Origin: Emiliania huxleyi CCMP1516
Lineage: Eukaryota; Haptophyta; Isochrysidales; Noelaerhabdaceae
Assembly: GCF_000372725.1 (NCBI RefSeq)
Contig: NW_005200507.1
Coordinates: 215,328 to 279,327 of the forward strand
DNA: 64,000 nt
Direction of reading: 5' to 3'
Below, piece after piece: positions 30,949-41,978 of the stretch. Below the pieces are notes generated by a model. That model did not search any database. It was not told the origin of the DNA and was given only the letters and a program-made list of their open reading frames with translations. Position numbers and translations under genes: made by a program. Numbering within the stretch: the first letter of the stretch is position 1; the number at the start of each line of letters is the position of its first letter.

Positions 30949-33354
30949 TTACCTGTCACATATTGGTGACACACCTTGTTCTCCGAGCGCTTCCTGAGTT
31001 AGTCTCGCCTCCGCCTCGCACGCAGCCTCATTTGCGCTCTCCAGCGCTGCGGAAGCCAGCAATACAGCCTCGCGGAGCGGCTCTACCTCCGCGACCACGC
31101 TGCGCACCTCCACTTTGGTGGAGCAATTGGCGCGCTTCATACGATCTCGCGCGCGTGCAGCCGCTTTTTCCGCCATTAGAAGTGAAGCCTCCTTCATGTT
31201 GAGCGTCTCGTGCCACATTTTCCGGTCTTTGGCGAGCTTTTCAGCCTCTTCCCGAGCCGAGAGCTCGGCCTGACGGGTACTTTCCTGGCAAGCGGCGAGC
31301 CTGTGTAGAGAGGAGCGAAAGGTGACTTGCACAGGCACGCGTCCTCATGGCTGAATTCTTGTGTGCTCAGCAGCAAGAGAGGGATGGCTCAAAGGGGTGG
31401 GGTGGGGGGGGGGTGAGCGCACCTAGCCTCGTCCTCCTCCTCTCGTGAGTGAATCTCGCCCCTCAGGCTGTACAGCTGCGCAGCCGCCTCCTCCAACTGA
31501 GCCTCAGTCGCCGTGAGCTCGGCCCGCTCCCAGGCTAGTTGCGCTCGCACCCGATTGAGCTCTTCCGATGTCGTCTCGAGCGCACGCCTCCTGCTCTCGC
31601 TCCGCTGCGGCCTGCCTTCCTCCCACCGCTTCCGATTGGCTAATACCAGCCGCTCAGCTGCTTCGACGCAGCTGTAGGGCACAGCGCTGTTCTCTAGGCT
31701 GAGCGCCAGCACGCTGCTGCCCTCGAGTCCGGCGGCGAGGGCCTCCCCAGCGCCGCCACCGAGCGGGTTGCTCTTTAGTCCCAGCCTTCGAAGGCCCGGC
31801 GAGGATGGGAGTGCGCGCCCGAGGGCTGCACCACCCTCGTTGCCGATCCCATTTTCGTTCAGGTTGAGCACCTGTAGACTGGAAGCCTCGGCCGAGAGAG
31901 CGTGTGCCAGCTCCACTGCGGCGCGGTCCGCGAGCCGGTTTGCGCTCAGGTCTAGTTTTGTCACGCGCAGCGGAGCCGATGCAGCAGCTCCGCGATAGTG
32001 TTCGCCGCTGCACTTCAAGGCAACTGCCAAAGCGCACGCCCCATCATCACCCACGCCATTCGAGGCTAGGCTGAGCTCAGTTAGGACGATGGTGCTAACC
32101 GACGCCCTGGCAGCCTTCTCAATCTCAGCGGCGAAGGCCCTCGCTCCTTCATCTCCGAGCTCGTTGCGTGCCAGCCTACCGATCAGCTTGACGAACTGGT
32201 CAAGGCGAGGCAGGCGACAGGTACGGTGCCGGGCACGGCGCGTATCGGGGCCTGAGGCAAGTCAGCGTTGGACAGGCGTACAGCGCCTGGGCGAGAGCTC
32301 GCGCTCCCACTGGCCCAATACGATTGCTGGCTAGCTGCAGCGAGCGAAGGCGTACGGGCGAGAGTGCGGCAGGTAGCCGGGTGGCAATCGGCTGACGCCG
32401 GCCACTGCTGCCTGGCGACGTTGGACGAACCGAAGGGGAAGGCGGCCTGCTTGGCGAAGGCGGACGCAACAAAGGAGACGGAGGCCTGCTCGTGGCTTCT
32501 GGCCGCGCAACCCCGCTCGCAGCGAAAAGCTTCTCGCCGATCGCCGCAGCTCCGGCATCTCCAATATCGTTACCCTAGAAACGAACGACTCACGTTCTCA
32601 GAAGTGGATCCCTGTTCCTTGAGTGTTGCAGCTTTGAAGTCTTGCATGGCCGCGCCGTTAGATTTAACGTCTCTAAGGATTGCGCGTGCGCCGCGCCCTC
32701 AGCGATGGCGGCGGCACCGGCGGGGCCCAAGCCGTTACTGGGCAAGGAAAGCTCCATCAGGGAGGAAGATAGCGGAAGCGCAGCGCTAAGCTCGGCTGCT
32801 GCCTCGGGCCCGATCGCGGTCGCTCCCAGCCGAAGGATGCTTAGGGCTGGCGAACGCTGCAGCACTTTAGCGAGGGCTGTGATCGCGGGCCTCTCGTGCC
32901 CTCTTGCTATCACATTCCTCTCCGCCGGAGTGCCGCCCGAGGAGAGGTCGAGCGACGTGAGGCTGCAGTCCTGCAAGAGGGCCTCAAAGATCTCGAGGGC
33001 CCCACGAGGGCCGATGCAGTTTGAACTTGCGGAAAGCGACTGCGTGGTCGGCGACGCACGCAGCAGCCGGGCCAGCGCGACTGCCCCGGCGTCCCCCAGC
33101 ATGTTGCGGTCGAGATGCAGTAGCCACGGTCGATGGGACGGCGGCAGGCCCAGCAGCTCCTCAACAAGCACGTCTGCGGCCAGTGGGCCGAGGCCTGCTG
33201 CCGTCAAATCAAGAGTTTGTGTTTTCCACGTCGCGGCGATCGTACTGCGGAAGCGCCGAAAGCGCGCGTCGGACTGTGCACCAATGCCAAAATACTGTCG
33301 ACGAGCAAGGAGTAGTCGCTCGGACAGCCCAGATATGTCCGGCTCGACGGTCAT
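30949..33354 (-). CDS. Leucine-rich-repeat protein with C-terminal coiled coil
   Basis: Minus-strand multi-exon gene. The repeats are of the RNase-inhibitor/NLRC type: LDLTAAGLGPLAADVLVEEL, LHLDRNMLGDAGAVALARLL, LNLTGNDIGDAGAAAIGEKL (across an intron), LQLASNRIGPVGARALAQAL, LSLASNGVGDDGACALAVAL, LNLNENGIGNEGGAALGRAL and LGLKSNPLGGGAGEALAAGL. After about residue 560 comes a long charged coiled coil (ETTSEELNRVRAQLAWERAE; REEAEKLAKDRKMWHE) to the stop at 30949. LRRs of this type bind proteins; the partner is unknown. The ATG at 33354 is used, but protein-like sequence continues upstream to about 33420. The 3' ends of this gene and the PI3-kinase are convergent, 186 bp apart. Confidence 0.8.
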
Positions 33355-33424
33355 AAGGCCTGTTACATTTTCCGGAACGCCAGAAAAAAGGAACGCCGAG
33401 TCATCAATTAGACGCAGGGGCCTG

Positions 33425-33806
33425 ATCCTCGTCGCCTGACGCGCCGCCTGCGAAGCGGGCCTCTTCTGCCGGCTCCTCCGTTTGCGGCTACGACTCCGAG
33501 GCGCCGGAGGAGATCCAAAACGAGGCGCTCTACCGGGCCTGCCGCGCGTACGGCTTTTAGGTGAGCAATTCCTCGGACCTCGCTGCGGCGCAGGACGAGG
33601 GCACATTCGGCGAGTGGCTCGACGAGCTACCCTTCGAGGTGGCTGCGGCGACCGCCCGGCTGCTCAAGCACCACGCGCGCTCCGGCGCGTGGGTCGAGCT
33701 CTCGCCCGGCAACCCTAGCCAGGCCTCACGCGCTGGCCGCGACCGCGACCGCTCGAGCCCGAACTGCCCGTCAGATATGTCGGAATTGTCAGAGAATAGC
33801 GACTAG
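33425..33806 (+). pseudogene. Short open frame interrupted by one TAG
   Basis: An open frame with no ATG (including SSVCGYDSEAPEEIQNEALY and RACRAYGF) hits TAG at 33558-33560. It continues in the same frame as SNSSDLAAAQDEGTFGEWLD and ELPFEVAAATARLLKHHAR to a stop at 33804. It may be the two last exons of a small gene with the TTTTAG acting as an acceptor, or a decayed fragment. The family is not recognised. Confidence 0.35.
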
Positions 33807-33819
33807 CACACCTCTGAGT

Positions 33820-33955
33820 CCCAGAAACCCGAGGAGTCACACAGTCCACCTGTGTGATGCACGCCCTGCGAGCGGGGCGGGGTGCGCACTGTCCCTCTGT
33901 GTTCGTGTGCGTCGCCCATCTCTCCCTGGAGATGACTGCTCTATTTATTTATTTA
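33820..33955 (+). repeat. Dispersed repeat family 2 (TTTA-tailed), copy 2
   Basis: Matches 19963-20103 closely and ends in CTCTATTTATTTATTTATTC. From 33956 to 34159 no gene is seen. Confidence 0.78.
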
Positions 33956-34159
33956 TTCAGGGGCCTGATCGTCGCAACGTTGGCAAGGTATATGGCACAT
34001 GCAACAATTATGGTACAAGATGACGGGAGACGCACAGACGTTCTCTACTAGACGCAACGAGGGCAAGGAGCAAAACAACTTGTACGACAATGACGTGACC
34101 AGCAGGGGCAGGTGATGTGTGACCAGCAGGGGGGCTTACGAGGCAGTTGCCATACGGAG

Positions 34160-36033
34160 TCAGCAATGAGCAACCTGCAGCTCGAGGCCCTGGTGGGGCA
34201 CCTGAAACTGAGAAATGTCCAGCTGCGTGACGCAGTCCGGTGAAGTTGGCTCCCGCGCGTCCCCAGACGCCGGTCGCCCTTTTGGTGCCCCGCTGGCGAT
34301 TGGCGGTGGTCGCTGCTCAGCCGGCCAATCGTCGTTAATCACGGCGACAGCGGAAGTGGGAGCGCGGGAGCGGAATGCAATCAGTACGGTGCAGATGGGC
34401 CAGACGGACGCGCAGCCGAGGACGCCCAGCGGTCCGAGCGACGCGAAGCCAGAGACATCGCTCTCCGCGGTGTCCACCTGCTCGGCGATGCCAAGGCCGA
34501 GCGCGAGAATCAAAGGGACGGTGATGCTTCCGGTGGTAGTACCTGCGGCGTCCCAAGCGAGGCCAACGATAAAGTCGTCCTGGCCGCACGTGAGCGCAAG
34601 CGCGATGAGGTAGGGCGGGATCAGCATCAGGAGCAGCGGCACGTTCAGCAGCACCTTCAGAATGCCGACCACCGTACCAATGCCGCATCCAACGGACACG
34701 GTCGCCACCAGCCTCAGTTTTGACACCCGCCCGAGTGACATCGTCTCCGCCTGCCCCCCTGCAACCAGGGCGCGGTGCACGCTCTGGCGACCTGCTCGAG
34801 AGTCTCGCGTGTGGCGAGAAGGCGATGGGAAGGGGGAGGGGTGGGGAGGGCACCGAGCACGAGCAAGTCCGGCTCGATCATCTGACACGCAAAGATGGTG
34901 AGGAAACCGAAGAGGAGAATCCCAAGCGCACGTGTCAGGTCCACCGCGCCGTCCTCGCAGAAGACTCCCTCGGTCAGCCGCATTCCCCCGTTGCGCCCCA
35001 TTGGTAGCACTCCCACCTTGATGCCGACGAAGAAGGCGTAGAGGCCGAGCAGCACATTTCCGAGCCCGCGTGGCACTGGCCGCGTCGTCAGCACCCGCCA
35101 GGGTATCTTCAGGTAGAATAGCACGCTAATGAGCCCCAGGCTGAGCGGCAGGAAGCTCCGGGCCGTGAGGATCGCCTCCTCGCGCGCCACCTGCAGAAGG
35201 TCATCAACGTGCTCCGCCCTCGCCGGCCGCTCCGCCGAGGTGTCGCGCCCGGTGAGCAGCTTCCAGAGCTGGATCGCGTGGCAGCTGCAGGTGACCGATA
35301 TGACGGGCATGAGCGAGGCAAAGGTGACGATGCCAAAGGCTGGCCTCCCCTCGCTCGCCAACCCCGCGCCGAGCGCGAGGACAACCGGCACTGTGATTGG
35401 ACCCGTGGTGACCGCCCCCGCGTCCCAGGCAAGGCCCTGAGCGGCGAGCGGCGTGACCGTAGTCACCGCGAGGCATATCAGCACAACGGGGGTGATCATC
35501 TGCGAGAGCGACCAGCCGCCCCCGTGGTCTGCTCTGCTGAGCCGCCAGCACCCAAGCGAGACAGCGAGCCCCACGCTGCTGCCGATACCGCCAACAGTGA
35601 GCTCCTGGTACGCGCCGAGCAGACCTTGGATGGTCGGGAACTCCCACGCCACGTAGGCGACCTCAACCAAGGCACCAATCGCGGGCTCGCCGAACGTGAG
35701 CAGCAGGCCGAGCGCGAAGCCCACCCCAGGCACCATCTCGCGCTTCTCGTGCATCAGCGTGCGGCCGATCAGGTCCCCGAGCGGCATGAGGCCATCGCGC
35801 AAGCCAATCGCGAAGAGCGCGAGGCCCAGCGTTACCATTGGCAAGCCAACACACACGATCTGCAGGCTCACCAGCGGCAGGTCTGGATTGGCCTCCTTGC
35901 CATGCGCCATCTCATAGGCACGCACAAAGCTGGGGAGACCAACCGCAAGCCCCACTATAACGCGCAGCGGCTCGACCAGCGCGCGGCGAAAGGAGGGCTC
36001 GGGGTACACGTTCAGCACCACGTCCTGTCGCAT
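34160..36033 (-). CDS. DUF1538 family multi-pass membrane protein, two repeats
   Basis: Integral membrane protein with the DUF1538 (PF07556) signatures, a family best known from bacteria and presumed to be transporters. First half: LPMGRNG-type turns, GVGFALGLLLTFGEPAIGAL, GLAWDAGAVTTGPITVPVVL and FGIVTFASLMPVISV. Second half after an intron near 34730-34890: GILKVLLNVPLLLMLIPPY and the repeated GLAWDAAGTTTGSITVPLIL. The duplicated AWDAG-TTG-IT-VP block shows two DUF1538 units, about 11-13 helices in all. The start is the first in-frame ATG (MRQDVVLNVY, 36033); an upstream exon cannot be excluded because the frame stays open without ATG to about 36110. The C-terminal tail after the last helix is hydrophilic. 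Confidence 0.82.
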
Positions 36034-36336
36034 ATACACATTCACGGGCGCCACGGGCGCCTCGATGGCCTCAGAAACTGCGGACGTCGCTCTTTTGGCG
36101 ATTTCTGCTTAGTTTTACGCGTAAGTAAAAATAAAAAGAATGAGATTAGCTTTCCCTACTTTTCTTCGTTTCACGCCAGAAACTTTCAAGGGCAACGGGC
36201 CAGCAAGCTCCCTCGGGAAGGTCGGGATGCGCGACACCGATCGGGCGGGGCGGCCGACTTCACAGCTCACAGTCACCTGCGGATCGAGCGGTACGTCGAG
36301 GCTGTGAACGGCCCGCACGCGGCTGCTGGTTGCTGC

Positions 36337-37368
36337 TCACTCGGCAAACCAGCCTCTGCTTTCCGCCTGCATCGCCTTGAGGTCCTCGAGCAGCTTTGGC
36401 CTCGCGTTGAGCTTGAGCGCGTCGTCGAGCGACAGCACCTTTGCGCTCCTCTCGAGCGCGTCGAGCGCGGCGAGCCGCTTTTGCACCGCGCCAATCTCCG
36501 AAGCGAACTTAGGCCGGTTGGCGATTGGCTTGAGCGCCGAGACGGCGGCGCGGCGCGCCTCGAGCTTCTCGCGCGCCTCGCGCAGCTTGGCCTCCTTCTT
36601 GGACGAGCCGGCGGCGGCGGCCGCCGCCACCTGCGCCTCGACCGCCTCGAGCTTCTGCTGCAGCTGCTCGAGCACAGCGCTCTGCTCCGGCTTGGTGAGC
36701 TGGCCGGCGGCGATCATCTCCTCGAGGAGCGCCTGCAGGAAGTCCTGCTTCGCCTGCAGTCCGTCTGCGTCCGAAGAGTCGTAGTAGCTCTGCTCCTCCT
36801 CGGAGAGCGGCTGCAGCTCGGCGAGCTGCTTCGCCTCGATGGCGGCGAGCCGCGCCTTGGCCGCCTTGAGGACGTCGAGCGCGCGGCGTCGCTGGCTAAA
36901 GGAGGGCGTCTTCTTGGCGACCATCGTTCTGAAGGCCGGCAGGTCGGCGAATATCACCAGGTCGGCGGGCGAGAGCGCCGCGTCGCCCTCGCCGCCCGGC
37001 GTGTCCGGCGGCGCGATTCGCGGGAAAACGTGCACAAACTTGAGGTCCTTGTCGGTGTCATGCTGGAACTTGTAGCGCCCCTGGCAGTCGAGGGAGGCCG
37101 CCGCGCCGCGGTCCTCTACGAAGCCTGAACTCTTCAGCGCGTCGCCAAAGAGACTCGGGAGGTTGTCAGCGTACTTTTGGCGCACCTTCTTGCCTCCACC
37201 GCAGACAAACGTGAGCCGCATCATCTCCGCGCTGCGGATCGGCGTCCCGAGACCCGCCTTGACGAGCTGCGCGAGTCCCTCGGGCCCGTACCCGGCCAAG
37301 TCGAAGGTCTCTGAGCTCGAGGAGGCCTGGATCTCCGCGGCAAGCTTCTTCGCCTTGTCCTCCGACAT
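36337..37368 (-). CDS. Conserved-type protein of unknown function with coiled coil, 343 aa
   Basis: Single exon, ATG at 37368. The N-terminal about 125 residues look like a folded domain (RLTFVCGGGKKVRQKYADNL, SLFGDALKSSGFVEDRGAA, FKFVHVFPR-type strand DLKFVHVFPRIAPPD). The rest is charged helix (KAAKARLAAIEAKQLAELQP; EQSAVLEQLQQKLEAVEAQV; LREAREKLEARRAAVSALKP), probably a coiled coil. No signal, membrane or catalytic motif is seen. I do not assign a function. Confidence 0.75.
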   Translation of the reverse strand: MSEDKAKKLAAEIQASSSSETFDLAGYGPEGLAQLVKAGLGTPIRSAEMMRLTFVCGGGKKVRQKYADNLPSLFGDALKSSGFVEDRGAAASLDCQGRYKFQHDTDKDLKFVHVFPRIAPPDTPGGEGDAALSPADLVIFADLPAFRTMVAKKTPSFSQRRRALDVLKAAKARLAAIEAKQLAELQPLSEEEQSYYDSSDADGLQAKQDFLQALLEEMIAAGQLTKPEQSAVLEQLQQKLEAVEAQVAAAAAAGSSKKEAKLREAREKLEARRAAVSALKPIANRPKFASEIGAVQKRLAALDALERSAKVLSLDDALKLNARPKLLEDLKAMQAESRGWFAE

Positions 37369-37374
37369 CCTTCA

Positions 37375-37861
37375 CGTCTCTCGCGCCCGCTGCAAAGCCT
37401 GTCCGACTCGCTCCAACTGTGAATCTAGGCCCGGGTAGTCTCCCCCCATTCCCAGGGCCTCCAGGGCTCGCACCTCAACCTCTCACAGACCAGCGCACAG
37501 CGCCATAGGACGTATTTTCTTCTCAATAACAAGGGTGTGAATTTAGAGTGGTCCACCCATACCGCGTTGGTGTCCAGTCCGAGCCTGGCTGTTCTTCACC
37601 TTTCTACCTACCTACCTTAGAGTGCGGTATTTTTTCCCTAACTGGTCTGTAACCCACGGGGGTCGATCTGTGAGATAGCTGATAGGTTGATAAGAAACAA
37701 GAACAGACAGTGAGGGTGGGCGTGCACACGACTTGGGGGTCGGAAACTCTTTTAAACAGCGGCCGCGCCAGCTGGCCGTGCTATCAGGAATATGCAGAGT
37801 CTCCTACGGGAATGTACGTAAGAGCAACATACACTGAAAATTGCTGACCGGCGCACAGCGG
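37375..37861. other. Intergenic, nothing recognised
   Basis: It separates two genes transcribed apart and must hold both promoters. AT-richer than its surroundings; I see no TATA-like consensus I would trust, no RNA gene and no repeat shared with other parts of the window until the LINE tail at 37862. Confidence 0.5.
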
Positions 37862-37926
37862 GCAAAGAAAGAAAGAAAGAAAACGGACAACCCAAGGGAG
37901 GGATGGGAGGACGGCACGCCGCCACC
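37862..37926 (-). mobile_element. LINE 3'-tail fragment (family 1)
   Basis: AAAG microsatellite, inverted GTTGTCCGTTTTC block and the GGACGGCACGCCGCCACC segment. It is only about 100 bp upstream of the DUF229 gene start, so it sits in its promoter or 5' UTR. Confidence 0.78.
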
Positions 37927-38029
37927 AGCGGGCAAATCAAGGCGAAAGGTGGAAGCGTATTTTCTGCGGACGGACTCGTACGTTCCACCCGATGCCACGT
38001 TGCAGGTTCATATACGACAGAGAGAGAGA

Positions 38030-40219
38030 ATGCTGCGCCAGGCGCAGGCGCTCGCCGTCTGCGCGGCCGTCGCGCTCGCGAGTCTCGTCGGCTGCGCGCA
38101 GCGCCACGTCCTTCTGCGCGACGCGTCCAGCTCCTGGAGTGCTGCCGCTGGCGCTGATGTCCGCCGAGCAAAGCTCGACCTGCTCGCGGAGCAGCTGCGT
38201 GTCCGCGGGGCACGGAGCGAGCTCCAGGCGACCCTCGCGGCCCGACTCGTGCAGGTACGACGCGCAAGGCTGCGACTGCTGCTCGGCAAGCTCGAAGTGA
38301 GCCAGCGACGTGCGCTCGCCAGCCACGCGCCTCCGCGTGATGCGTCTGGCGCGGCGGGTCCGCTCGCAGTGCACTCGAGCTGGCACGCCGTTGCGCCGGA
38401 CGGCTCGTGCCCCGCGGCAGTGCCGCACTGGGAGTGGCGCGACCTCCTCGCGGCGGCGCTCGCCACGCAGCCGCGCGAGCGAGCAGCGGCGCTCGCGGCG
38501 TTGCACGCTAGCTCGCGGCTCCCTCATAGCGAGCTGCAGCAGCTGGCCGGGAGGTACGCCGAGGTGCTCGCCAACCGCGAGTTCGATGGGCTGCTCGACG
38601 TGTCACATCCGCCGTGCGGCGGTCGCCGCTTCGCGCGCCTCGAGGGCGACCGCATCCTCTCCCTCGATTGCGCTCCGCACCTGCCGGCGAGGTACGCGCT
38701 CGATGGCGAGAGCCAGCTGCGCGAGTACAGCGGCCCGGCGCGCGTCGAGGGCGCCGAGGTGGTGCTCGCATATTGCGGAGAGGAGTTTAACCTGCTCGCC
38801 CACCCACGTCTTCGGCCCGAGCTCCTCTCACGCGTCATCAACTTTGGGGCGGGTGGGAGCGGGCCGCCGCCGTCGCCGCCTCCGGCAGCGTGGGATCGGC
38901 CGTGGGACAAGTGGCAGGGCCTGCGGGAGGACCGTTGGGGGTGGCGGCGGCTGGAGGAGTCGGGTCCGACGTGGCCGCGGCCCGAGGCCACGACAGCACG
39001 CGTGCCCGCCCCCTCGCTGCTCATCTTCATGATTGACGCGACCTCGCGCGCTCACTTTCGCCGCTCGCTCCCAAAGACTCTGGCGGCGCTCGAGCGCCTC
39101 ACCGCCGCGAACCGCGCACATCCAGGCGGAAGCGGCGGTGACGAGGGCGGCGGTAAGCGTGGCGGCGGTGAGGGCGGCAGCGGCGCCACCACGGGCGGGT
39201 GGCACCTCTTCGACTTCGAGCACTACAACATCGTCGGGTACAACTCGGTGCCCAACCAGCTGCCCCTCTACTGCAATGTGCTGCCCGAGCACCTGTCGCA
39301 GACCCTGCCCGGCCGGTGCGTGTGGGAGGTGTGGCGCCGCGCCGGTGCCGTCAGCGCCATGGTGGATGAGGTGCACGACAACTGCCAGTCGCCGACGTCG
39401 GTGCCGCACGCCTTGCCTCGCACTCCCTCCCCCAACCCTGGTCTCGTTCGGCAACCTCTGCCCCCACCGGCAAGATCCCTCGACACACGCCTGCACCGTT
39501 CCCTTTCGGACGGGTCGCAGGTGCTGCACGCGCTCTCACAGTCGGCTGTCATGCTGAGCGAGGCCAACTTGCCCGATCACCAGCTGTGGCGGCTCTTCTG
39601 CTCGCCGCTCGTCAAGCCCTGCTGCTGGGCGCAGGACGGCTTCCTCAACCCGGGTCGGCGGCAGTGCGTCGGCGGCGGGAGACAGCTGCACGAGGTACTC
39701 ATGGGGTACCTCGAGCAATGGCTCGCGCTCTATGCCGCCGCACCTCGCCGCTGGGCCTCGATCAACACGATGGTGGCGCACGAGCACTTCATGCTGCGGC
39801 TGCCCGCCCTCGATGACGCGCTCTCCACCTTCCTCGAGCGGCACGCGGCCGGCCTCCTCCGCGACACTGTGGTGATGCTCCTGTCGGACCACGGCACGCA
39901 CGGCATCTGGTACAACGACTACGAGATCGGCGCCGCCGAGCACAAGCTGCCTGTCCTCTACGTCCTCGCGCCCGACTGGCTGATGCGCGAGCGGCCCGCC
40001 TGGCAGGCCGCTCTCCGCGCGAATACGCGGCGAATGGTGACCGTGCGTGAGCTCTACCATGCAATGGTCCAGCTCGCAGCGTATCCGAACACCGCCTCGC
40101 TAGAGGCCGGAGCGCTATCCATCCTCGACCCGCTCCCCGAGCACCGCACTTGCGCGGAGGCAGGTGTGCCGGAGGAGTTTTGCGCCTGCCGTCGGGTGGC
40201 TGCGCAAGCAATCGCGTAA
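38030..40219 (+). CDS. DUF229 sulfatase-like protein, secreted or membrane-anchored
   Basis: Alkaline-phosphatase/sulfatase-superfamily protein of the eukaryotic DUF229 (PF02995) group. Exons 38030-39400 and 39521-40219 give 689 codons plus stop; the intron 39401-39520 is GT-AG and happens to stay in frame. The N-terminus (LRQAQALAVCAAVALASLVG) is a signal peptide or type II anchor. Core motifs: LLIFMIDATSRAHFRRSLPK (metal and nucleophile region, Asp then Thr/Ser), HYNIVGYNSVPNQLPLYCNV, VMVDEVHDNC-type block, and VVMLLSDHGTHGIWYND with the Asp-His metal ligands. It ends in a Cys-rich tail (EFCAC). It probably acts in the secretory pathway or at the cell surface on a glycan or phosphate/sulfate ester; substrate unknown. 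Confidence 0.82.
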   Translation: MLRQAQALAVCAAVALASLVGCAQRHVLLRDASSSWSAAAGADVRRAKLDLLAEQLRVRGARSELQATLAARLVQVRRARLRLLLGKLEVSQRRALASHAPPRDASGAAGPLAVHSSWHAVAPDGSCPAAVPHWEWRDLLAAALATQPRERAAALAALHASSRLPHSELQQLAGRYAEVLANREFDGLLDVSHPPCGGRRFARLEGDRILSLDCAPHLPARYALDGESQLREYSGPARVEGAEVVLAYCGEEFNLLAHPRLRPELLSRVINFGAGGSGPPPSPPPAAWDRPWDKWQGLREDRWGWRRLEESGPTWPRPEATTARVPAPSLLIFMIDATSRAHFRRSLPKTLAALERLTAANRAHPGGSGGDEGGGKRGGGEGGSGATTGGWHLFDFEHYNIVGYNSVPNQLPLYCNVLPEHLSQTLPGRCVWEVWRRAGAVSAMVDEVHDNCQSPTSVPHALPRTPSPNPGLVRQPLPPPARSLDTRLHRSLSDGSQVLHALSQSAVMLSEANLPDHQLWRLFCSPLVKPCCWAQDGFLNPGRRQCVGGGRQLHEVLMGYLEQWLALYAAAPRRWASINTMVAHEHFMLRLPALDDALSTFLERHAAGLLRDTVVMLLSDHGTHGIWYNDYEIGAAEHKLPVLYVLAPDWLMRERPAWQAALRANTRRMVTVRELYHAMVQLAAYPNTASLEAGALSILDPLPEHRTCAEAGVPEEFCACRRVAAQAIA

Positions 40220-40309
40220 CATGCACATGCACAACAACAACATGTACATGTACATGTGCCGCCACTTTTACATTCATGCACGTAATAAAACGAAAGTTCA
40301 CACCCTCCC
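40215..40309. repeat. Self-complementary CATGTACATG run after the DUF229 stop
   Basis: ACATGCACATGCAC, an AAC triplet run and ACATGTACATGTACATGT. Similar CATG-rich palindromic runs occur at 41010-41062, 59463-59490 and 60208-60248. They would form hairpins in a transcript and may act as 3'-end structures, but no conserved flanks support a defined terminator. Confidence 0.5.
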
Positions 40310-40757
40310 CGTCTCGTCGAAACAGAAGCTAGCGCAGAAGAGAGCAGGGCAGACCCGGGGACTGGGGAGCCGGAGCGGACGGCATCGGCCGCCGAGGGAA
40401 CGTTGGGAAGAGGCACGAGGAGGGCGGCGACCTCAACCGACTATGGAGGACCCGTCACCAGACGACGCAGAGCAGACGACGGTGAGGCGGAGCAGACGCG
40501 CAGGGCGAGACGAGGGAGGGAGCAGGATGTTGCGGAGATCAGCAGGAGGATGTACGACGAGATTAGGAGCAGCAGGGACCCGAGGGACCATGTGGAAGAC
40601 GGCTAGTGCTAGTCCCCCATCGGGAGGACGACCCCGGCTAGTCGCCGACCACACCCACAAAGAACCCTGCACAAAGACCGCAGGGCGGGGACCTGTTCCT
40701 TTTTACCCATCTCCTAGTAGAGGTGTCCGTTTTATTTATTTATTTATGTCTCGTCTA
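40310..40757 (+). mobile_element. LINE-like 3' end with TTTA tail
   Basis: A basic open frame ends in DVAEISRRMYDEIRSSRDPR, then DHVEDG and stop at about 40606, resembling in style the C-terminus of the family-1 LINE (ending VGDG). After the stop come a hairpin (CTAGTCCCCCATCGGGAGG with its GGCTAG partner), about 120 bp of UTR and TTTATTTATTTAT at about 40732-40747. I infer a 5'-truncated non-LTR retrotransposon. Confidence 0.55.
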
Positions 40758-41380
40758 GCCGCAGCCCCAACTCTTGCCGCTCTTTTTTCTGTGTGTGTCG
40801 GGAGCGTATCGTGTTGCGGGATCGGGGATGTTCGGCACGTGTTGAGCTGTTGACGAGGTCCGAGCACCGACTGCGACTCCGAGGACGAGGTGGGCGCGCA
40901 GCACGAGGCGAGGGGCAGCGTGTGCGTGACGAGGGGTGAGGGGACAGTGAGATTGAAGGTCCCTCGCATCAAGATCGTGCAGGGCGGGGACACCTTCACC
41001 TAGGGGGACCATGGCATGTTGCCATGTCACCATGTTGCATGCACATGCATGTGCATGCACATTCTCTCTCGAGATGTAGCCACACGATCCATCTCGTATC
41101 TCAGAGTTTGAGTGTTGTGACATGTGTACGTACGTCTCTCTCTCTCTCTCTCATGTGTAAGGTCCGCCCGCAGTTTGAGTGTTGTACTTAAAACTGTCGA
41201 ATCGAAGAGGTATCTCGGCTTTCGGGTGAAATTCTGAAAAACGTGCAGCACTTCTAGCCGACATCGACAAAAGTCACTCTCTAGCCCCGCGGCGAGCGGC
41301 CCCGCCGGAGGCGAAGAAAATTTTGCCATCTAGCGCTCTCTAACACACATTTTTGCACAAATCGACGCCTCCAAACAAGT
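40758..41380. other. Intergenic, AT-richer, no gene seen
   Basis: Contains CATG palindromes (41010-41062) and a CT microsatellite (about 41130-41150). Nothing else is supported. Confidence 0.5.
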
Positions 41381-41784
41381 TCAATAAGACTGGTCTTCAC
41401 TGCAGCACGCCTCGAGCGAGTAATGCGTCTGTAGGCCAATATAATAGAGCTTCTCGCGCGCGCTCCTCAGCTGGCGGTCCGCAGGGCCGCCCGGGCCGGG
41501 CGAGAAGCGCAAGCCCGCCAGCCGCACCATGTGATTCACGATGATGAGCGTCTCGGCCTCGAGCAGCGTGTAGGAGCGAAGCTTGCCCTCGCACTCGCGT
41601 TGCTCGAGCCTGAGCCACTGCGCCTTGACCACGAGATAGCCCGTGGGGATGGTGTCGGTGTTGACGACCGTGTCCTCGGCCAGCGTGTACGCCTTCCCCT
41701 TGAGCACCGCCAGCCAGTAGAGCCCCTCGAGCGACTGCTCGCGCCGATCTGCGCGGCGACAGCGGCCTGGACAAGTCCGGCCAA
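41381..41784 (-). CDS. Unrecognised ORF, probably an exon or gene remnant
   Basis: The minus-strand frame reads KGKAYTLAEDTVVNTDTIPT, GYLVVKAQWLRLEQRECEGK, SYTLLEAETLIIVNHMVRLA and ends SLEACCSEDQSY. This looks like real protein by composition, but the N-terminus is lost: the frame upstream shifts at about 41740. I cannot name a family; a retroelement or viral-like replication protein fragment is possible. Confidence 0.4.
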
Positions 41785-41978
41785 GTCGGTTACGGGGAGG
41801 GCTACTACGAGGTCTTTGCGCGGGGGTGGTCGGGCGCCAGGCGCCCAGTCGATTGCCGCATAGTTCGTCGTAGTAGCCCTATCATAAACCTCTTATTCAC
41901 ACCTTGCACTTTGAAAAAAGAAATATCCGACCTTTGTCGAAGATCCGGAGGGTTTATCAGAGCATCACCCTTTCGCGC

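Noticed and set aside
35209..37128. 639-codon plus-strand frame opposite the DUF1538 and coiled-coil genes
   Set aside because: Antisense shadow spanning two recognised genes on the other strand; no protein-like blocks of its own.
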